Source of the DNA: Epichloe hybrida
Lineage: Eukaryota; Ascomycota; Sordariomycetes; Hypocreales; Clavicipitaceae
Length of the DNA stretch: 26,807 nt
Direction of reading: 5' to 3'
Assembly (NCBI GenBank): GCA_019022495.1
Contig: JAFEKR010000133.1
Span: forward strand, 1 to 26,807
In this document: piece by piece, positions 17,967-26,807 of the stretch
Layout: each line of letters opens with the position of its first letter
Position numbering within the stretch: the first letter of the stretch is position 1
Made by a program: the position numbers and the translations under genes
The notes under the pieces: generated by a model
Databases searched by the model: none
What the model saw: only the letters and a program-made list of their open reading frames with translations
Told to the model about the DNA's origin: nothing

Positions 17967-18997
17967 ATGTCCAGCTACTACGGTGGCCAGCCGAGCAACC
18001 CACCATACGGTGCGCCAGCTGCCGGGGGTGCGCAAAACCTCCAATTCTACCCATCGTCATACTCCCCCGCGGTGTCAGGGGCGGCCACTCCACAACAAGC
18101 TTCCTATGGCTACGGCGGTGGTCCTTCACATTCGGGGAGCTTTGGCTCCGGTGCTCAAGCTGGGTTCGCCTCTGCTGGGTTCGGCGGTGCTGGTGTATCA
18201 GGACGCATGGGCGAGCATGGAGGGTTGAGGACCGGATGGCTAGCTGCTTTCTCCACAGAAGGTTACGATGGCGAGCCTCCCTTGCTGGAGGAGCTTGGGG
18301 TGAATTTTGGACACATTCAGATGAAGGTATGCGGTTGAAGCTGATGCACCGGATTCATCTCGGTACGGCATTTCGAGGGAAACATCCTATTAACAGCCTT
18401 GGGCAGACACTGGCGGTGCTGAACCCGTTCAGGCACATCAACCAGCACATAATGGACGATTCCGATCTCGCCGGCCCGATCCTCTTTTTCCTCCTCTTCG
18501 GAACCTTCTTGTTGTTCTCGGGCAAGGTGCACTTCGGATACATCTACGGCCTAGCCCTGCTGGGATCCATCTCGCTGCACATGATCTTGTCGCTCATGTC
18601 GCCGACGGAACCCGCCTCCGAATCCTACCACTCTCAGTATAATGAAGCTCCAGCTCAGACTCCCAATCAGCCAGGAGGTCATTTCTCGGCAACGCTCACA
18701 TTTCCCCGATCCGCCTCCGTTCTCGGATACTGCCTCCTCCCACTCGTGCTCACAAGCCTCTTCGGAATTGTCATGCCCATGGATACGCCCGCGGGCATTG
18801 TTCTCACCACAGCCGCCATCATGTGGTGCACATACAGCGCAAGCGGCATGTTCTGTGCTGTCGGAAGGATGAAGGGCATGCGGGGGCTTGTGGCCTATCC
18901 TCTGGCCCTGTTCTATGTTGGTTTTGGCATCATGGGTATTTTCAGCAGCAGAGGCAGTGGATCGCTGGCCAATGCCGCAGCCAAGCTCAACAAGTAG
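17967..18997 (+). CDS. YIP1: Yip1 family Golgi/ER membrane protein
   Basis: Exons 17967-18326 and 18407-18997 give 316 residues. The 80-bp intron (GTATGC...GGGCAG) joins in phase 0 between HIQMK and TLAVLNPFR. The N-terminal 90 residues are Gly/Ser/Tyr/Pro-rich and cytoplasmic. Then come the family landmarks PPLLEELGVNFGHI, MDDSDLAGPILFF and GKVHFGYIYGLALLGSISLH, and four to five hydrophobic helices with PMDTPAGIVLT and YPLALFYVGFGIMGIF. Yip1 binds Rab GTPases such as Ypt1 and acts in COPII vesicle formation and ER-Golgi transport. A second AG lies 10 nt upstream of the chosen acceptor; using it would break the frame. It is convergent with the metallothionein-like gene. Confidence 0.95.
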
Positions 18998-19433
18998 GGC
19001 CACAACGCGCGATACCCCTATTCGCATAAAGGGAGAACATGGCCATGGTGGACCTTGTGAAGAAGAAAAAACTTATCGAGCTGGGTGGGACAACACGGCG
19101 CTGGGCCGCATTGCATTTTCATTTTTTTTAATGTTTCACGATTGAAGTCACGAAGAGCATTGAACGTCAATAAAGATGTCCTTGTGATGCCTTTGCCCTA
19201 ATCATGATGACGGCAGTGCAGCTGCCTCTACGTCAGACCATGAAGACAAAACTGCTTTCAAAGACGCAGCAAAGTTCCGTCAGCGATATCAATTGAATGG
19301 GCAGTCAAGAGGACATTAAATGACCTTGATAGTTCCTAAAACGCCGTGTTCTCCCAACCGCCAAGTTCTTCCCTCGGCAGATGCGCAAAATTGTGAGAGA
19401 AGAATGCCAAAAAAAAGAAAAAAGCTTGAACAA
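18998..19433. other. convergent 3' region of YIP1 and the Cys-rich gene
   Basis: No coding content was seen. AATAAA-like signals (for example GTCAATAAAG near 19170) fit a 3' UTR of the plus-strand gene. Confidence 0.55.
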
Positions 19434-19924
19434 TTACTTGCGGGTGGTAAAGTCAATCTCTGAAGCGGGGTTGAAGCCCCCATCACTGGCCTTTTCGCAA
19501 GTGCAAGCATCTGTGAGAAGCAAATCAGCAAGGCTCTGAGCCCGACGGATCTCGTCGACTTCTGGAGTGGGAGAACACGTACCGGCGGGTCTTGCGCCGC
19601 AGGAGCAGGTAGATCCGGCGATGGAGGCGTTCTCTTCGGCAGCGCGGTCGCAGGTACACTCGCCGGCGGGCCTCGCCCGGCACGAGCATCTTGGTCCCGC
19701 GACGGCGTTCTCTGAAGAAGCCTTGGTGCAGTTGCAGTGGAGGGCGGATTGCTTTCCGCAGGAGCAGGTTGCCTTTTGAGCTGTGTTCGTCTGTAGTTAG
19801 TCGTTGGGTCGCTCCGTTGATGCGAGTTGTTTATGAATTTCTTGGATGTGATCATCTGTGACTTACCGCATGCGCACTCGGCGCCGTCCCTGGCACAGCA
19901 GGTGGAGGCCTTGGTGGCAGTCAT
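19434..19924 (-). CDS. metallothionein-like Cys-rich protein (CxC repeats)
   Basis: Three exons, 19924-19867, 19780-19583 and 19510-19434, give 110 residues. Introns are 86 bp (GTAAGT...CACAG) and 72 bp (GTACGT...CACAG), both in phase 1. The protein has 16 cysteines in eight pairs: STCCA, ECACA, TCSCG, HCNCT, RCSCR, ECTCD, TCSCG and ACTCE. Modules of about 20 residues (ENAVAGPRCSCRARPAGECTC; ENASIAGSTCSCGARPADACTC) are internal repeats. No signal peptide is seen, so it is probably cytosolic. CxC arrays bind Cu(I), Zn or Cd in metallothioneins; similar Cys-rich proteins are common in Pezizomycotina, but metal binding here is inferred. The ATG at 19924 was chosen because an in-frame extension to 20056 is low-complexity and lies across the leader. 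A TATAAAG lies about 150 bp upstream. Confidence 0.9.
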
Positions 19925-20528
19925 GGTGGAATAGGTCGTGCTTTGTGCTTCCGCGTTGGATATCGAGATTGCAGACGATGTTGTATGATTTTGTGCGAAT
20001 CGTGAATTGGAATTTGTTGATGGGAGTGGTGAATTGGGGTGTTTCTTTTCAAACATGCTGGAGACGTGACCTTCTTTATAGATTCACCGTAGCGGTCATG
20101 TAAGTCGATGGGCGGCCAGAATGCTGACTTGTGTTGTCAAGGGAATGCACGCGGGGTGATTGGCTAGAAGTAGGGAGTTTTAGCCTTCTGGCCAATCAAG
20201 AGTGTGGTATTTCCAAGCATGCGTTGAGCAGCTGTTGTCGTCCCATTAATAGTCCGCTGGAAATGACTGGAGGATGATGGAAACTGCCGCGCACCGAGTA
20301 CTCTGTCTCGTTACAGGTTCGATGGTAATATTCATTTGTTCGTCCGTTGTGAGGGTTGCCGGTCTGGCGCTCTTCGCCGACGCTGTCATCCCCCAAGCCA
20401 CTGTCTGTCGTCTTTGGTAAAAATAATTCCATCGCAAGCCAACTTGTCTATTCCTACGGATTAGCTCTGGAATTATATGCTCGGCCGTACAAATTGGTCG
20501 TTGTGTTTGCTCCTGCAACTGTTGATGT
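19925..20528. other. promoter region of the Cys-rich gene and unassigned DNA
   Basis: No supported gene was found. The left part is the upstream region of the metallothionein-like gene. The right part runs into the MFS remnant, whose 5' limit is not defined. No convincing metal-response element was identified by eye. Confidence 0.5.
20074..20080 (-). promoter_or_regulatory. TATA box candidate for the metallothionein-like gene
   Basis: TATAAAG is read on the minus strand about 150 bp before the ATG at 19924. The distance is reasonable for a fungal gene with a 100-bp leader. Confidence 0.45.
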
Positions 20529-21115
20529 GTGGGCATCGCAACTATCCGCCGCCGAGTGCAAGTCTTTTTGCAAACGACTCAATTCGAAGACCCTGGCCTC
20601 ACCGTGGCAGTATTGTACCTTTTCTACTTCATTGATGGAACAGATTTCGGTGCATGTCTCCTGGCAGCGCCGAAGATGGCTCAAGTTATCCTGGACTCGG
20701 CCTGGAGAGTACCCCCCGACGCTCTCGTAGGACTGGAACCGTTGAGCGTCGAAGAGTACTAACCGCCGTTTCCCACAAGGCAATGCCCGAATCGCGGGAA
20801 TGGAGCGCGATTTGCAATTTAAAGGATACAACTACAACGAAATCATCTCCCTCCTTCTACCTTTCTGATGCACTGTTCGAGATTCCCTGCAATCTTCCCT
20901 GCAAACACGGATGGTTCCTCCCCATTGCCACCGTCTTATTCGGAGTTGCCTCGCTTGCCACGGCTTATGTGAACAATTACGCCCAGATGTTAGGCGTAAG
21001 ATTCCTCCTCGGTATCTTTGGAGCCGGAGTGCTGCCCGGTGACGCATACTACCTCTCCAGATAGTACCGTCGATCAGAGCTCGGATTTCCGACAAACGTT
21101 GAATGCAGTGGGTCC
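20529..21115 (+). pseudogene. decayed N-terminal fragment of a DAL5-family MFS transporter
   Basis: A first piece (to 20649) ends LTVAVLYLFYFIDGTDF, the TM1 motif of the family. A 130-bp intron (GTGCAT; ACTAAC branch at 20759; CACAAG to 20779) joins it in phase to GNARIAGMERDLQFKGYNYN. The frame then breaks at TGA 20866-20868 and resumes in another frame at about 20864 as SDALFEIPCNL, followed by the TM3-TM4 region with RFLLGIFGAGVLPG and YYLSR. A TAG at 21062-21064 stands where the family has Trp (SR-W-YRRSELGF), and likeness to MFS is lost by about 21100. Only about a third of the usual 480-500 residues remains. The TGG to TAG change fits a CpA to TpA (RIP-like) transition on the opposite strand. 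The D-amino-acid oxidase follows 140 bp downstream. Confidence 0.8.
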
Positions 21116-21253
21116 GATATCGCCTGTTGTGTGATCCTGCACGGAGTACTCCGTGCTCGTCTTCGCTTTGAGAACCATACGATGGGATCGTAAAAAGTAT
21201 ACGAACCGCCTCTTTCTGTCATGATTTATCCTTCTCCCCATTCAAAGTAACTC

Positions 21254-22584
21254 ATGAGAGCCACCATGTCCTCGGAACCCTCCGTCATTATCATAGGGTA
21301 AGACCTCGATAAGCCAAGTCCCGCGCGTTATGCACCGCACCACGGAATGGAGACTGACGTGTGTAAAACCCCCCAGCGCCGGCGTCATCGGCTTGTCGAC
21401 TGCCGTGAGACTCCAAGAAAAGTTTCAAGACGACTGCAAGTCTACACCCCAGCCCCTGATCCTGCTCGTCGCCAAGGAATGGCCCGCCGCCATCCCCGGT
21501 GCGCCATTGCGACACTCTGCGGACTATGCGTCAATGTGGGCGGGTGCCCATGTGCGTCCCATCCCAGCCACGACGCCTCAGCTGCGGCAAGAAGCAAAAT
21601 GGTTGAAGGCAACGGTGGCGGAATTCCATCGCCAAGTAGCTGCAGAGCCGGCTTGCGGCGTCACTCGCGCCGCGGGGATGGAATATCTTGAGGCTCCGGA
21701 CGAAGGGTACCTGAAGCAAGACGCGAGTGCCTTTGCCGCAGAGACCGGACTGTCAGGTTACAAGAGATGTGAGCCGGCAGAACTACCAGATGGAGTCGCG
21801 CTTGGCTTTGAATACGACACATTCTGCATCAACGCGCCTGTATATTGCGAAGCTTTACTGCGCAAGTTCCTGCTCATGGGCGGCAAGACGATGAGGAGGG
21901 ATCTGAAGAGCGAATGGGAGGCATTCAGCATCACAGAGAATGTGAAGCTCGTCATTAATGCTAGCGGGACTGGTTTCGGCGACCCAAAAGTTTTTCCTAC
22001 AAGGGTACGTCCAACCCCCCCCCCCCCCCTTCCCTTTTTCTTCTTCATTTCCTTGCTTTCTTGGGGAGTGTGGCGCAGACGAGAACTGACGTGTGGTGAC
22101 ATGAACAGGCCAAACCGTCGTGACTGACATTGATGTACCGGCCACAGTCACGAGGCAATACAAAGACGGCACATGGAGCTTCCTCATCCCGCGATTCCTC
22201 CACGGAGGAACCATTGTTGGCGGGACCAAGGAACCTGGAGACTGGCGATCGGCGCCATGCATGTCTATGCGGACGCAACTGCTGGAAAACGGGCTGAAAC
22301 TACAACAACTCGCTCACAAGAAGGGTCCCCCTGCTGCCAATAAGACTTTAGAGACTGTCAGAGTAATATCGGACGTTGTTGGACGTCGGCCAACTCGTCA
22401 AGGGGGCATGAGACTGGAGGTTGAGAAACCTGGGGAACCCCGGAACACAAGAGGCGAGGTCTTGATTCACGCTTATGGTGCTGGTGGTCGGGGATACGAA
22501 ATTAGCTGGGGGGTTGCGGATGAGGTTGTGAAAATGACGCTGCCGCTGTTGGCAGGTTCTGGGCAGGCTGCTGCCAAGCTGTGA
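21254..22584 (+). CDS. D-amino-acid oxidase (FAD), with a frame-critical second intron
   Basis: The ATG is at 21266 (CACCATGTC) or 21254, in the same frame. Exon 1 ends at 21297, and intron 1 is 21298-21376 (GTAAGA...CCCCAG). The join gives the FAD-binding start VIIIGAGVIGLSTA. Other DAAO landmarks are YASMWAGAHVRP, NASGTGFGDPKVFPTR, then QTVVTD, TWSFLIPRF, GGTKEPGDW, DVVGRRPTRQGGMRLE and HAYGAGGRGYEISWG. The C-terminal AKL is a PTS1-type peroxisomal signal. The enzyme oxidises D-amino acids to keto acids, ammonia and H2O2. Intron 2 ends at 22108 (GAACAG). The strong donor GTACGT (22005) puts exon 3 out of frame. Only the weak GTCCAA (22009) keeps it open, giving 379 residues from 21266 but adding one residue to the usual PTR-GQTV join. 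So it is either functional with an odd donor or a recent pseudogene. Confidence 0.85.
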
Positions 22585-23006
22585 ATCTGAAGTTTAATGC
22601 ATTCTGCCCAGTACGCCTTCCACGATCCACAGAAGCCATGAATCGAGCAGCGTACCTTGGTGGCAAGTGAAAGTCACGGTGCCTACATCCTCCAGTAACG
22701 ATTCGTCCGGGTTTCGTCCACGTCCTGTCGACGGCTTCACTTTTCTGCAGGAAGTAACAACATTGTCGGACTCACTGCGCTTCTTGGCCAGTGATGACTT
22801 GGTGGAACCAAAGAGGGTTGCAAAGTGTATGGATGCAGTTTGCTACAGGGCGGCCTCATGATTTTCTAAATGGCAAGCACTTCATATGACTTGGCCTACA
22901 CTGTTTTCGTGTTTGTTGGGTAGCTAGCTGCATGATATCTATGCCGCGTCGGTGGGATCCCTGAAGTGAATGTCAGGCAAGTTTCAGATAGATGCGAATA
23001 TTTTGC
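22585..23006. other. convergent intergenic region
   Basis: This lies between the ends of the oxidase (+) and the aldo-keto reductase (-) genes. No coding content, repeat or RNA gene was seen. Confidence 0.6.
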
Positions 23007-24079
23007 TCACCAATCAGTCACCAACTTCTCGTCCAAGCCATCCATAATACTCATGTCCCCGCCGGAGAGTTCAAATCCCGCGACGTCTGCATTCTCCACC
23101 ATCCTCTCCCGGCGCACACTCTTCGGGAGAGTGATCATGTCATGTTGCAAACTCCATCTAGCAAAACAAATTTTCTTTCTTAGCCACCACCTATCAAAAT
23201 GCTTCAAGATACTCATGAAGCACGCATACCTGACCAAGACTTGAGCAGGCGAGCAAGCGTACTTGTCTGCCAGTTCCTTGATAGTAGGATGTGTCATCCG
23301 CTTAGCCCGCACCAAAGGCGCATATGCTTCGATGGCGATGCCGTGCTTGGCACATGTAGCGCGAATAGCCTCCTGGGTGTTGAACGGGTGTACCTCAATC
23401 TGGTTGATGGCGGGCTTGATTCGCGGCTCCGAAGCCACCAGCTCCTCGATCTAGCTGTGTCTTTCAGCACTCGACTCGAATGCCAAGTTGGTCCCTTGTC
23501 GATGGCCCAGAACTTACGTGAGCGACACCGAAATTGCTCACACCAATCATCCTCACTTGCCCGTCGTCAACGGCAGCTTCAAGAGCCCTCCAGCTCGTGA
23601 GGCGCGCCTCCTTCCCTCCATACGGACTATGGAGCAGGAAGAGATCTATGTACCCCAGGCCACTGATCTCGACGGATTTCTGAATGGACCGGCGGATCGT
23701 TTCATAGTGCGTGCTGTTGGAACTCAACTTGGACGTGAAGAAGATGTCTTGGCGCTTCAGACCCGCCGTGTTGTCCGGGCTGGACAGAAACTTGCTGATG
23801 GCGTGTCCGGCCTCCCGTTCATTGTGATACATTTGCGCGCAGTCGAAGCCTCGATAGCCTATTTCTAGGCCCGTCTGTACGGCCCGAGTCGCCTCATGAC
23901 CTGACATCATGTAGAGACCCAGCTGGATCTGGGGTATAGATATGCCATTTGGGAGCTGGGATAGTACCCCGATGTGGTAGACATCAGAATGTGCTGTTCT
24001 TTCAGGCGTGGTGTTGGTGGGTTCTGTTCTTCCGTACCTTGAGCTTCTTTCCAAGCAAGCTAGGCATGTCAGGGGCCAT
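23007..24079 (-). CDS. aldo-keto reductase (four exons)
   Basis: Exons 24079-24038, 23955-23518, 23450-23230 and 23157-23007 give 283 residues. Introns are 82, 67 and 72 bp with GTACGG/CCCAG, GTAAGT/GCTAG and GTATGC/GCTAG borders. The catalytic tetrad is visible: Asp52 and Tyr57 in GFDCAQMYHNE, Lys90 in FFTSKLSS and His123 in DLFLLHSPYG. The C-terminal half has VSNFGVAHIEEL, INQIEVHPFN and LPKSVRRERMVENADV, the NADPH-binding region. AKRs reduce aldehydes and ketones in the cytosol; fungal members of this size act on sugars, keto esters or lipid aldehydes, and the substrate cannot be told here. The ATG at 24079 (GGCCATGG on the plus strand) was chosen because the short first exon splices cleanly to LPNGISIPQIQLG. 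Intron 3 is a multiple of three without stops. Confidence 0.92.
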
Positions 24080-25076
24080 GGTCCGGGCCCTGAAGCGTCA
24101 GATACCAATGATACACCGCAGTGCGCTGAATGATGGGATGTAATGCAGAAAAGACTTGTAACCTCTGCCCTCTGCCGAGTAAATCAAGACGTTGGTTGTG
24201 GCCTCATGGTGTAGTCGTGGTAAGACGGTGACATCACTTGGATGATGGAATGGTGGAGCATCATCATGGGCCAATGGAGCGAGCCGACCCCCCCAGCCCC
24301 TTCAACCGCTATGATGGCGGACCTGCAGGGCGCCCCATGTGGCCAGTTACAGTCACGTGATGACCACGAGCCTGCTGCATGAATTGTAAGAGTAGCAAAC
24401 AAATTAGTGGGACTAATGCGAGATAATTCGCTCACAAACACCCTACTTCGGCGAGGGAAGCCAAACATGTACAATGTATGCCAGTCAGGCAAGAAGAAAG
24501 GAAAATCTCTGAAACGGATGGTATATTTTCTTCCAATATTGGAGCATCTCTCCACAATTCGGATTATCCGCACCCTTGATCTGGCTGAATTCACTCCATC
24601 TTTCCACAGGCCATGGATGTGGATGAATGCCGCCACCTCGATCGACCCCGGCCTCGATTCACGCGCCTAGCAGCATTTGATCGGCATTCCGTGAATGGAA
24701 TTGCCCATTTCCTTTCCAAAGCTTTTTCCCGCTCCTCTCTTGTTACAGTTGGCGTTCCACGCCTCTTGCCAATTGTCCGCTGCTAGCCTCGTGTGTGTGT
24801 GCACCTCATCTTCCTCTCCTCTACTCCACGTCCGTAATCCGTACTCGTGCGCAACTTTCCTCTCATTCACTGTCAAGAAAAGTATATCAGCCAGAAAACA
24901 ACAGCTCACTGAAACTCCAACATCACAAGCTTCAGGCGATGCCAGTTCCCCCCATTCTTGTCAATCCACGCCGTTTCTGTCCTGCCATCACCATTGCCGT
25001 TTTGTCGGCCCTCACACTCAGTCTGGCTGCGCCACCAGCTTGATAGAGCTGGCGCTTGATATCGGCCGCAAATGCC
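24080..25076. other. divergent promoter region between the reductase and the membrane-protein gene
   Basis: About 1 kb without a supported gene. Open frames here are out-of-context and low in domain content. The right end holds a 34-codon ATG frame (24939-25043) with a hydrophobic core that may be an upstream ORF or an exon relic. Confidence 0.55.
24939..25043 (+). promoter_or_regulatory. 34-codon upstream ORF with signal-like hydrophobic core
   Basis: The ATG at 24939 opens a frame encoding basic residues then a hydrophobic core (ITIAVLSALTLSLAAPPA) and a stop, 33 bp before the downstream gene's ATG. It looks like a signal peptide. It may be an upstream ORF or the leftover of a signal-peptide exon. 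Confidence 0.4.
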
Positions 25077-26494
25077 ATGGTACAGCTTCTCCCACGGAGC
25101 AAAACTCACGGCCCTATGCCGGATCGAGGCCCAATTGACATTCGGCTGTTGTGGACGCTCACTTCTTTGGCATTCGTGACGTCCCTGCTGCGAGTATACG
25201 TGCGGCTGCGCTACCACAAGTTCAGATGGGACGATGTCTCCGTGATTTGCGCAATGGTAAGAAAGACCTTCTCTCATACTGCGACTCGCCGTGATATAGA
25301 CGACTTTCTTGCCGATCAAGAGAACGACGTCACAGAAGACTGACACGATGGAACATTTCTATTTTGTTGTACAGACCTGCTTCATTAGCTGGAGCGTCGT
25401 GTTAACTCTGTACGCCAACCGCGGCGGACTTGAACACATTGACGACGATGTGGCGAAAACAGGACCCGACAACGTCGCCATCGTCCTGTGCCTCAACTGG
25501 CTCAGCCAGATCTTCGGCATCGTGGGTGTGGCGGCTGGCAGAGTTTCAGTATCAGCGCTTCTCTTGGGGATGATCAAATCCACAGAGCTGCGATGGCAGA
25601 GAATGTTCCTGTGGTTGGTCCCGATTACACTAGCTGCGCTGATTGCCATGTCGTGTCTCACGCTGGCATCTGCGCAATGCTCGCCCACGAACGCGCTGTG
25701 GGACAAGAGGGTGCAGGGAAAGTGCATCGACCCGAAAGTCATAGCTGGATTTGGAACATTCACCGGAGGTACGTGGCGAGGAAAACACCAAAAACACCAT
25801 GGACAAGTGCAGAGAACCCGTACCAAGGCTAGCCTCGGAAGTCAACGTTTTCGACTACACCGGTTCGCGACATCAACATGAACAAAACCAAACTAACATG
25901 TCTTCCCCCCCCTAAAAAAAAGCATTCAACACCTTTGCCGACGCAAGCCTTGCCGTCATCCCCGCCACCATCTTCTGGCAGCTCAACAACACCATGACTG
26001 AAAAGTTCCAACTCAAAATCATCTTCGTCCTCAACATCCTCACATGCATCTTCTCTGGCATAAAAACCCAATCTCTCATGGAGCTCCGCAACAGAACCGA
26101 CCAAACATGGGCAACGCACGACACCTTGGCCTGGGCCACAGGCGAGCTCTTTCTCGTGATTGTGTGTTCCACGATACCCGCGCTGCACTTTGTCCTGCAC
26201 TGCATGCGCCAGGCAGCAGGCAGCATCGGGGGCAATGTCCCAACACATGGTTCCGCGAAATCCGTCTCAAAGATTCCCTCGGATGCGACGGTGACGGACA
26301 CGGAGCTGAGCGAAATGGCGTTTATGAGTGTCAAGACGCGGACGACAATTGAGAAGGGCCTGAAGAGGAGCGAGAGCGCAGATCATCTGGTGGAACAGGG
26401 AGGCTTGCCGGAACATGGGGTGAGAGTCGACATGATGTATGATGTGAGGAGGGACACGAGACCCAACACGGCTTGCTCTAACGGTCTGGTATGA
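25077..26494 (+). CDS. rhodopsin-like 7TM integral membrane protein (fungal PTH11-like/rhodopsin domain)
   Basis: Exons 25077-25256, 25375-25768 and 25923-26494 give 381 residues. Introns are 118 bp (GTAAGA...GTACAG) and 154 bp (GTACGT...AAAAAG). The ATG at 25077 (GCCATGG) starts a short polar N-terminus, then about seven hydrophobic helices. Landmarks of the fungal rhodopsin-like family (PF20684) are visible: LLRVYVRLRYHKFRWDD after TM1, LNWLSQIFGIVGVAAGRVSVSALLL, LASAQCSPTNALWD and the CIDP motif, FNTFADASLAVIPATIFW, and ATGELFLVIVCSTIPAL. The C-terminal 100 residues are cytoplasmic, Ser/Thr-rich and probably phosphorylated. Members are plasma-membrane proteins, some acting as receptors in pathogenic fungi (PTH11), most uncharacterised. 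The Cys-rich CFEM domain that often precedes this 7TM unit is absent. The next gene on the left is the divergent reductase. Confidence 0.9.
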
Positions 26495-26807
26495 GAATAA
26501 GCGCTGCTTTTCCTTTCTCATGTTGCCTCCCCTCCCGGCGGGTGGCGCTCTGTGGTTTATTCGAATTTTGAGTTCTGAGTCCTGGGCGTTTCTGGAAATG
26601 GCAAAGCGGCTGGCAGTTATCTTTCTCCTTTTGGCGACACTCGATGCATTATGGATACTATGACCGGGCCGCGACAGCTGGGTGGTGTTTGGGTGACTAT
26701 GTGCCGAGATTTGCAAAATAGTCAAGAATTTTACGACTTTACAGAACAGGATCTCTGAACATCAAACGTTTGGAAGGCTGCAACAGGGCTGTGGAGGTCA
26801 GCATGAC
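26495..26807. other. 3' region of the membrane-protein gene
   Basis: No coding content is supported up to the window edge. It is probably 3' UTR and intergenic DNA. Confidence 0.55.

Noticed and set aside
23068..23081. tRNA T-arm lookalike (AGTTCAAATCCCGC)
   Set aside because: It lies inside exon 4 of the aldo-keto reductase, where its reverse complement encodes conserved protein, and no matching acceptor stem or anticodon arm is found around it.
24695..25138. a 147-codon plus-strand frame ahead of the membrane-protein gene
   Set aside because: Low-complexity Ser/Cys-rich, overlaps the promoter, and no splice route connects it to the 7TM frame.

Overview
The window comes from a filamentous ascomycete nuclear genome (Pezizomycotina, probably Sordariomycetes; this is inferred from gene style, not from a marker). 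Genes are monocistronic and carry many short introns (about 65-155 bp) with GTAAGT/GTACGT-type donors, CTAAC/CTCAC-like branch sites and CAG/TAG acceptors. Families include a Zn2Cys6 regulator with a fungal-specific domain, a DAL5-type MFS permease and a rhodopsin-like 7TM protein. I rebuilt the exons by hand from splice signals, reading-frame phase and family motifs. No rRNA, tRNA, CRISPR array or intact transposon was seen.

Left part (1-8041). The 3' end of an unrecognised gene (ends 788) is followed by a repeat-rich leader and a seven-exon Zn2Cys6 transcription factor (1516-4116, +). Convergent to it is a DAL5/allantoate-permease-like MFS transporter (4405-6065, -). Behind that, on the same strand, lies a PLP- and metal-dependent D-serine dehydratase/D-threonine aldolase-like enzyme (6432-8041, -). 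Regulator, transporter and catabolic enzyme together look like a small nutrient-utilisation cluster, possibly for D- or hydroxy-amino acids; this is inference.

Middle (8870-15595). A Trf4/Cid14-type non-canonical poly(A) polymerase (8870-11141, -) is followed by a small Ala/Ser/Thr/Pro-rich, probably GPI-anchored wall protein (11811-12260, -) with tandem repeats in its signal-peptide region and its leader. From about 12.3 to 15.6 kb the DNA is gene-poor, partly AT-rich and full of microsatellites. It holds broken coding fragments on both strands that look like decayed genes.

Right part (15596-26807). Present are an F-box-like protein (15596-17327, +), the Golgi membrane protein Yip1 (17967-18997, +), a metallothionein-like CxC-repeat protein (19434-19924, -), the decayed N-terminal end of another DAL5-family MFS transporter (about 20529-21100, +), and a D-amino-acid oxidase with a peroxisomal AKL tail and a frame-critical splice junction (21254-22584, +). 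An aldo-keto reductase (23007-24079, -) and a rhodopsin-like integral membrane protein (25077-26494, +) complete the window.

The points most worth a second look are the regulator/transporter/PLP-enzyme trio, the transcription factor whose zinc cluster seems to lack its sixth cysteine, the D-amino-acid oxidase whose best splice donor breaks the frame, the MFS remnant beside it, and the decayed coding fragments at 12.7-15.1 kb.
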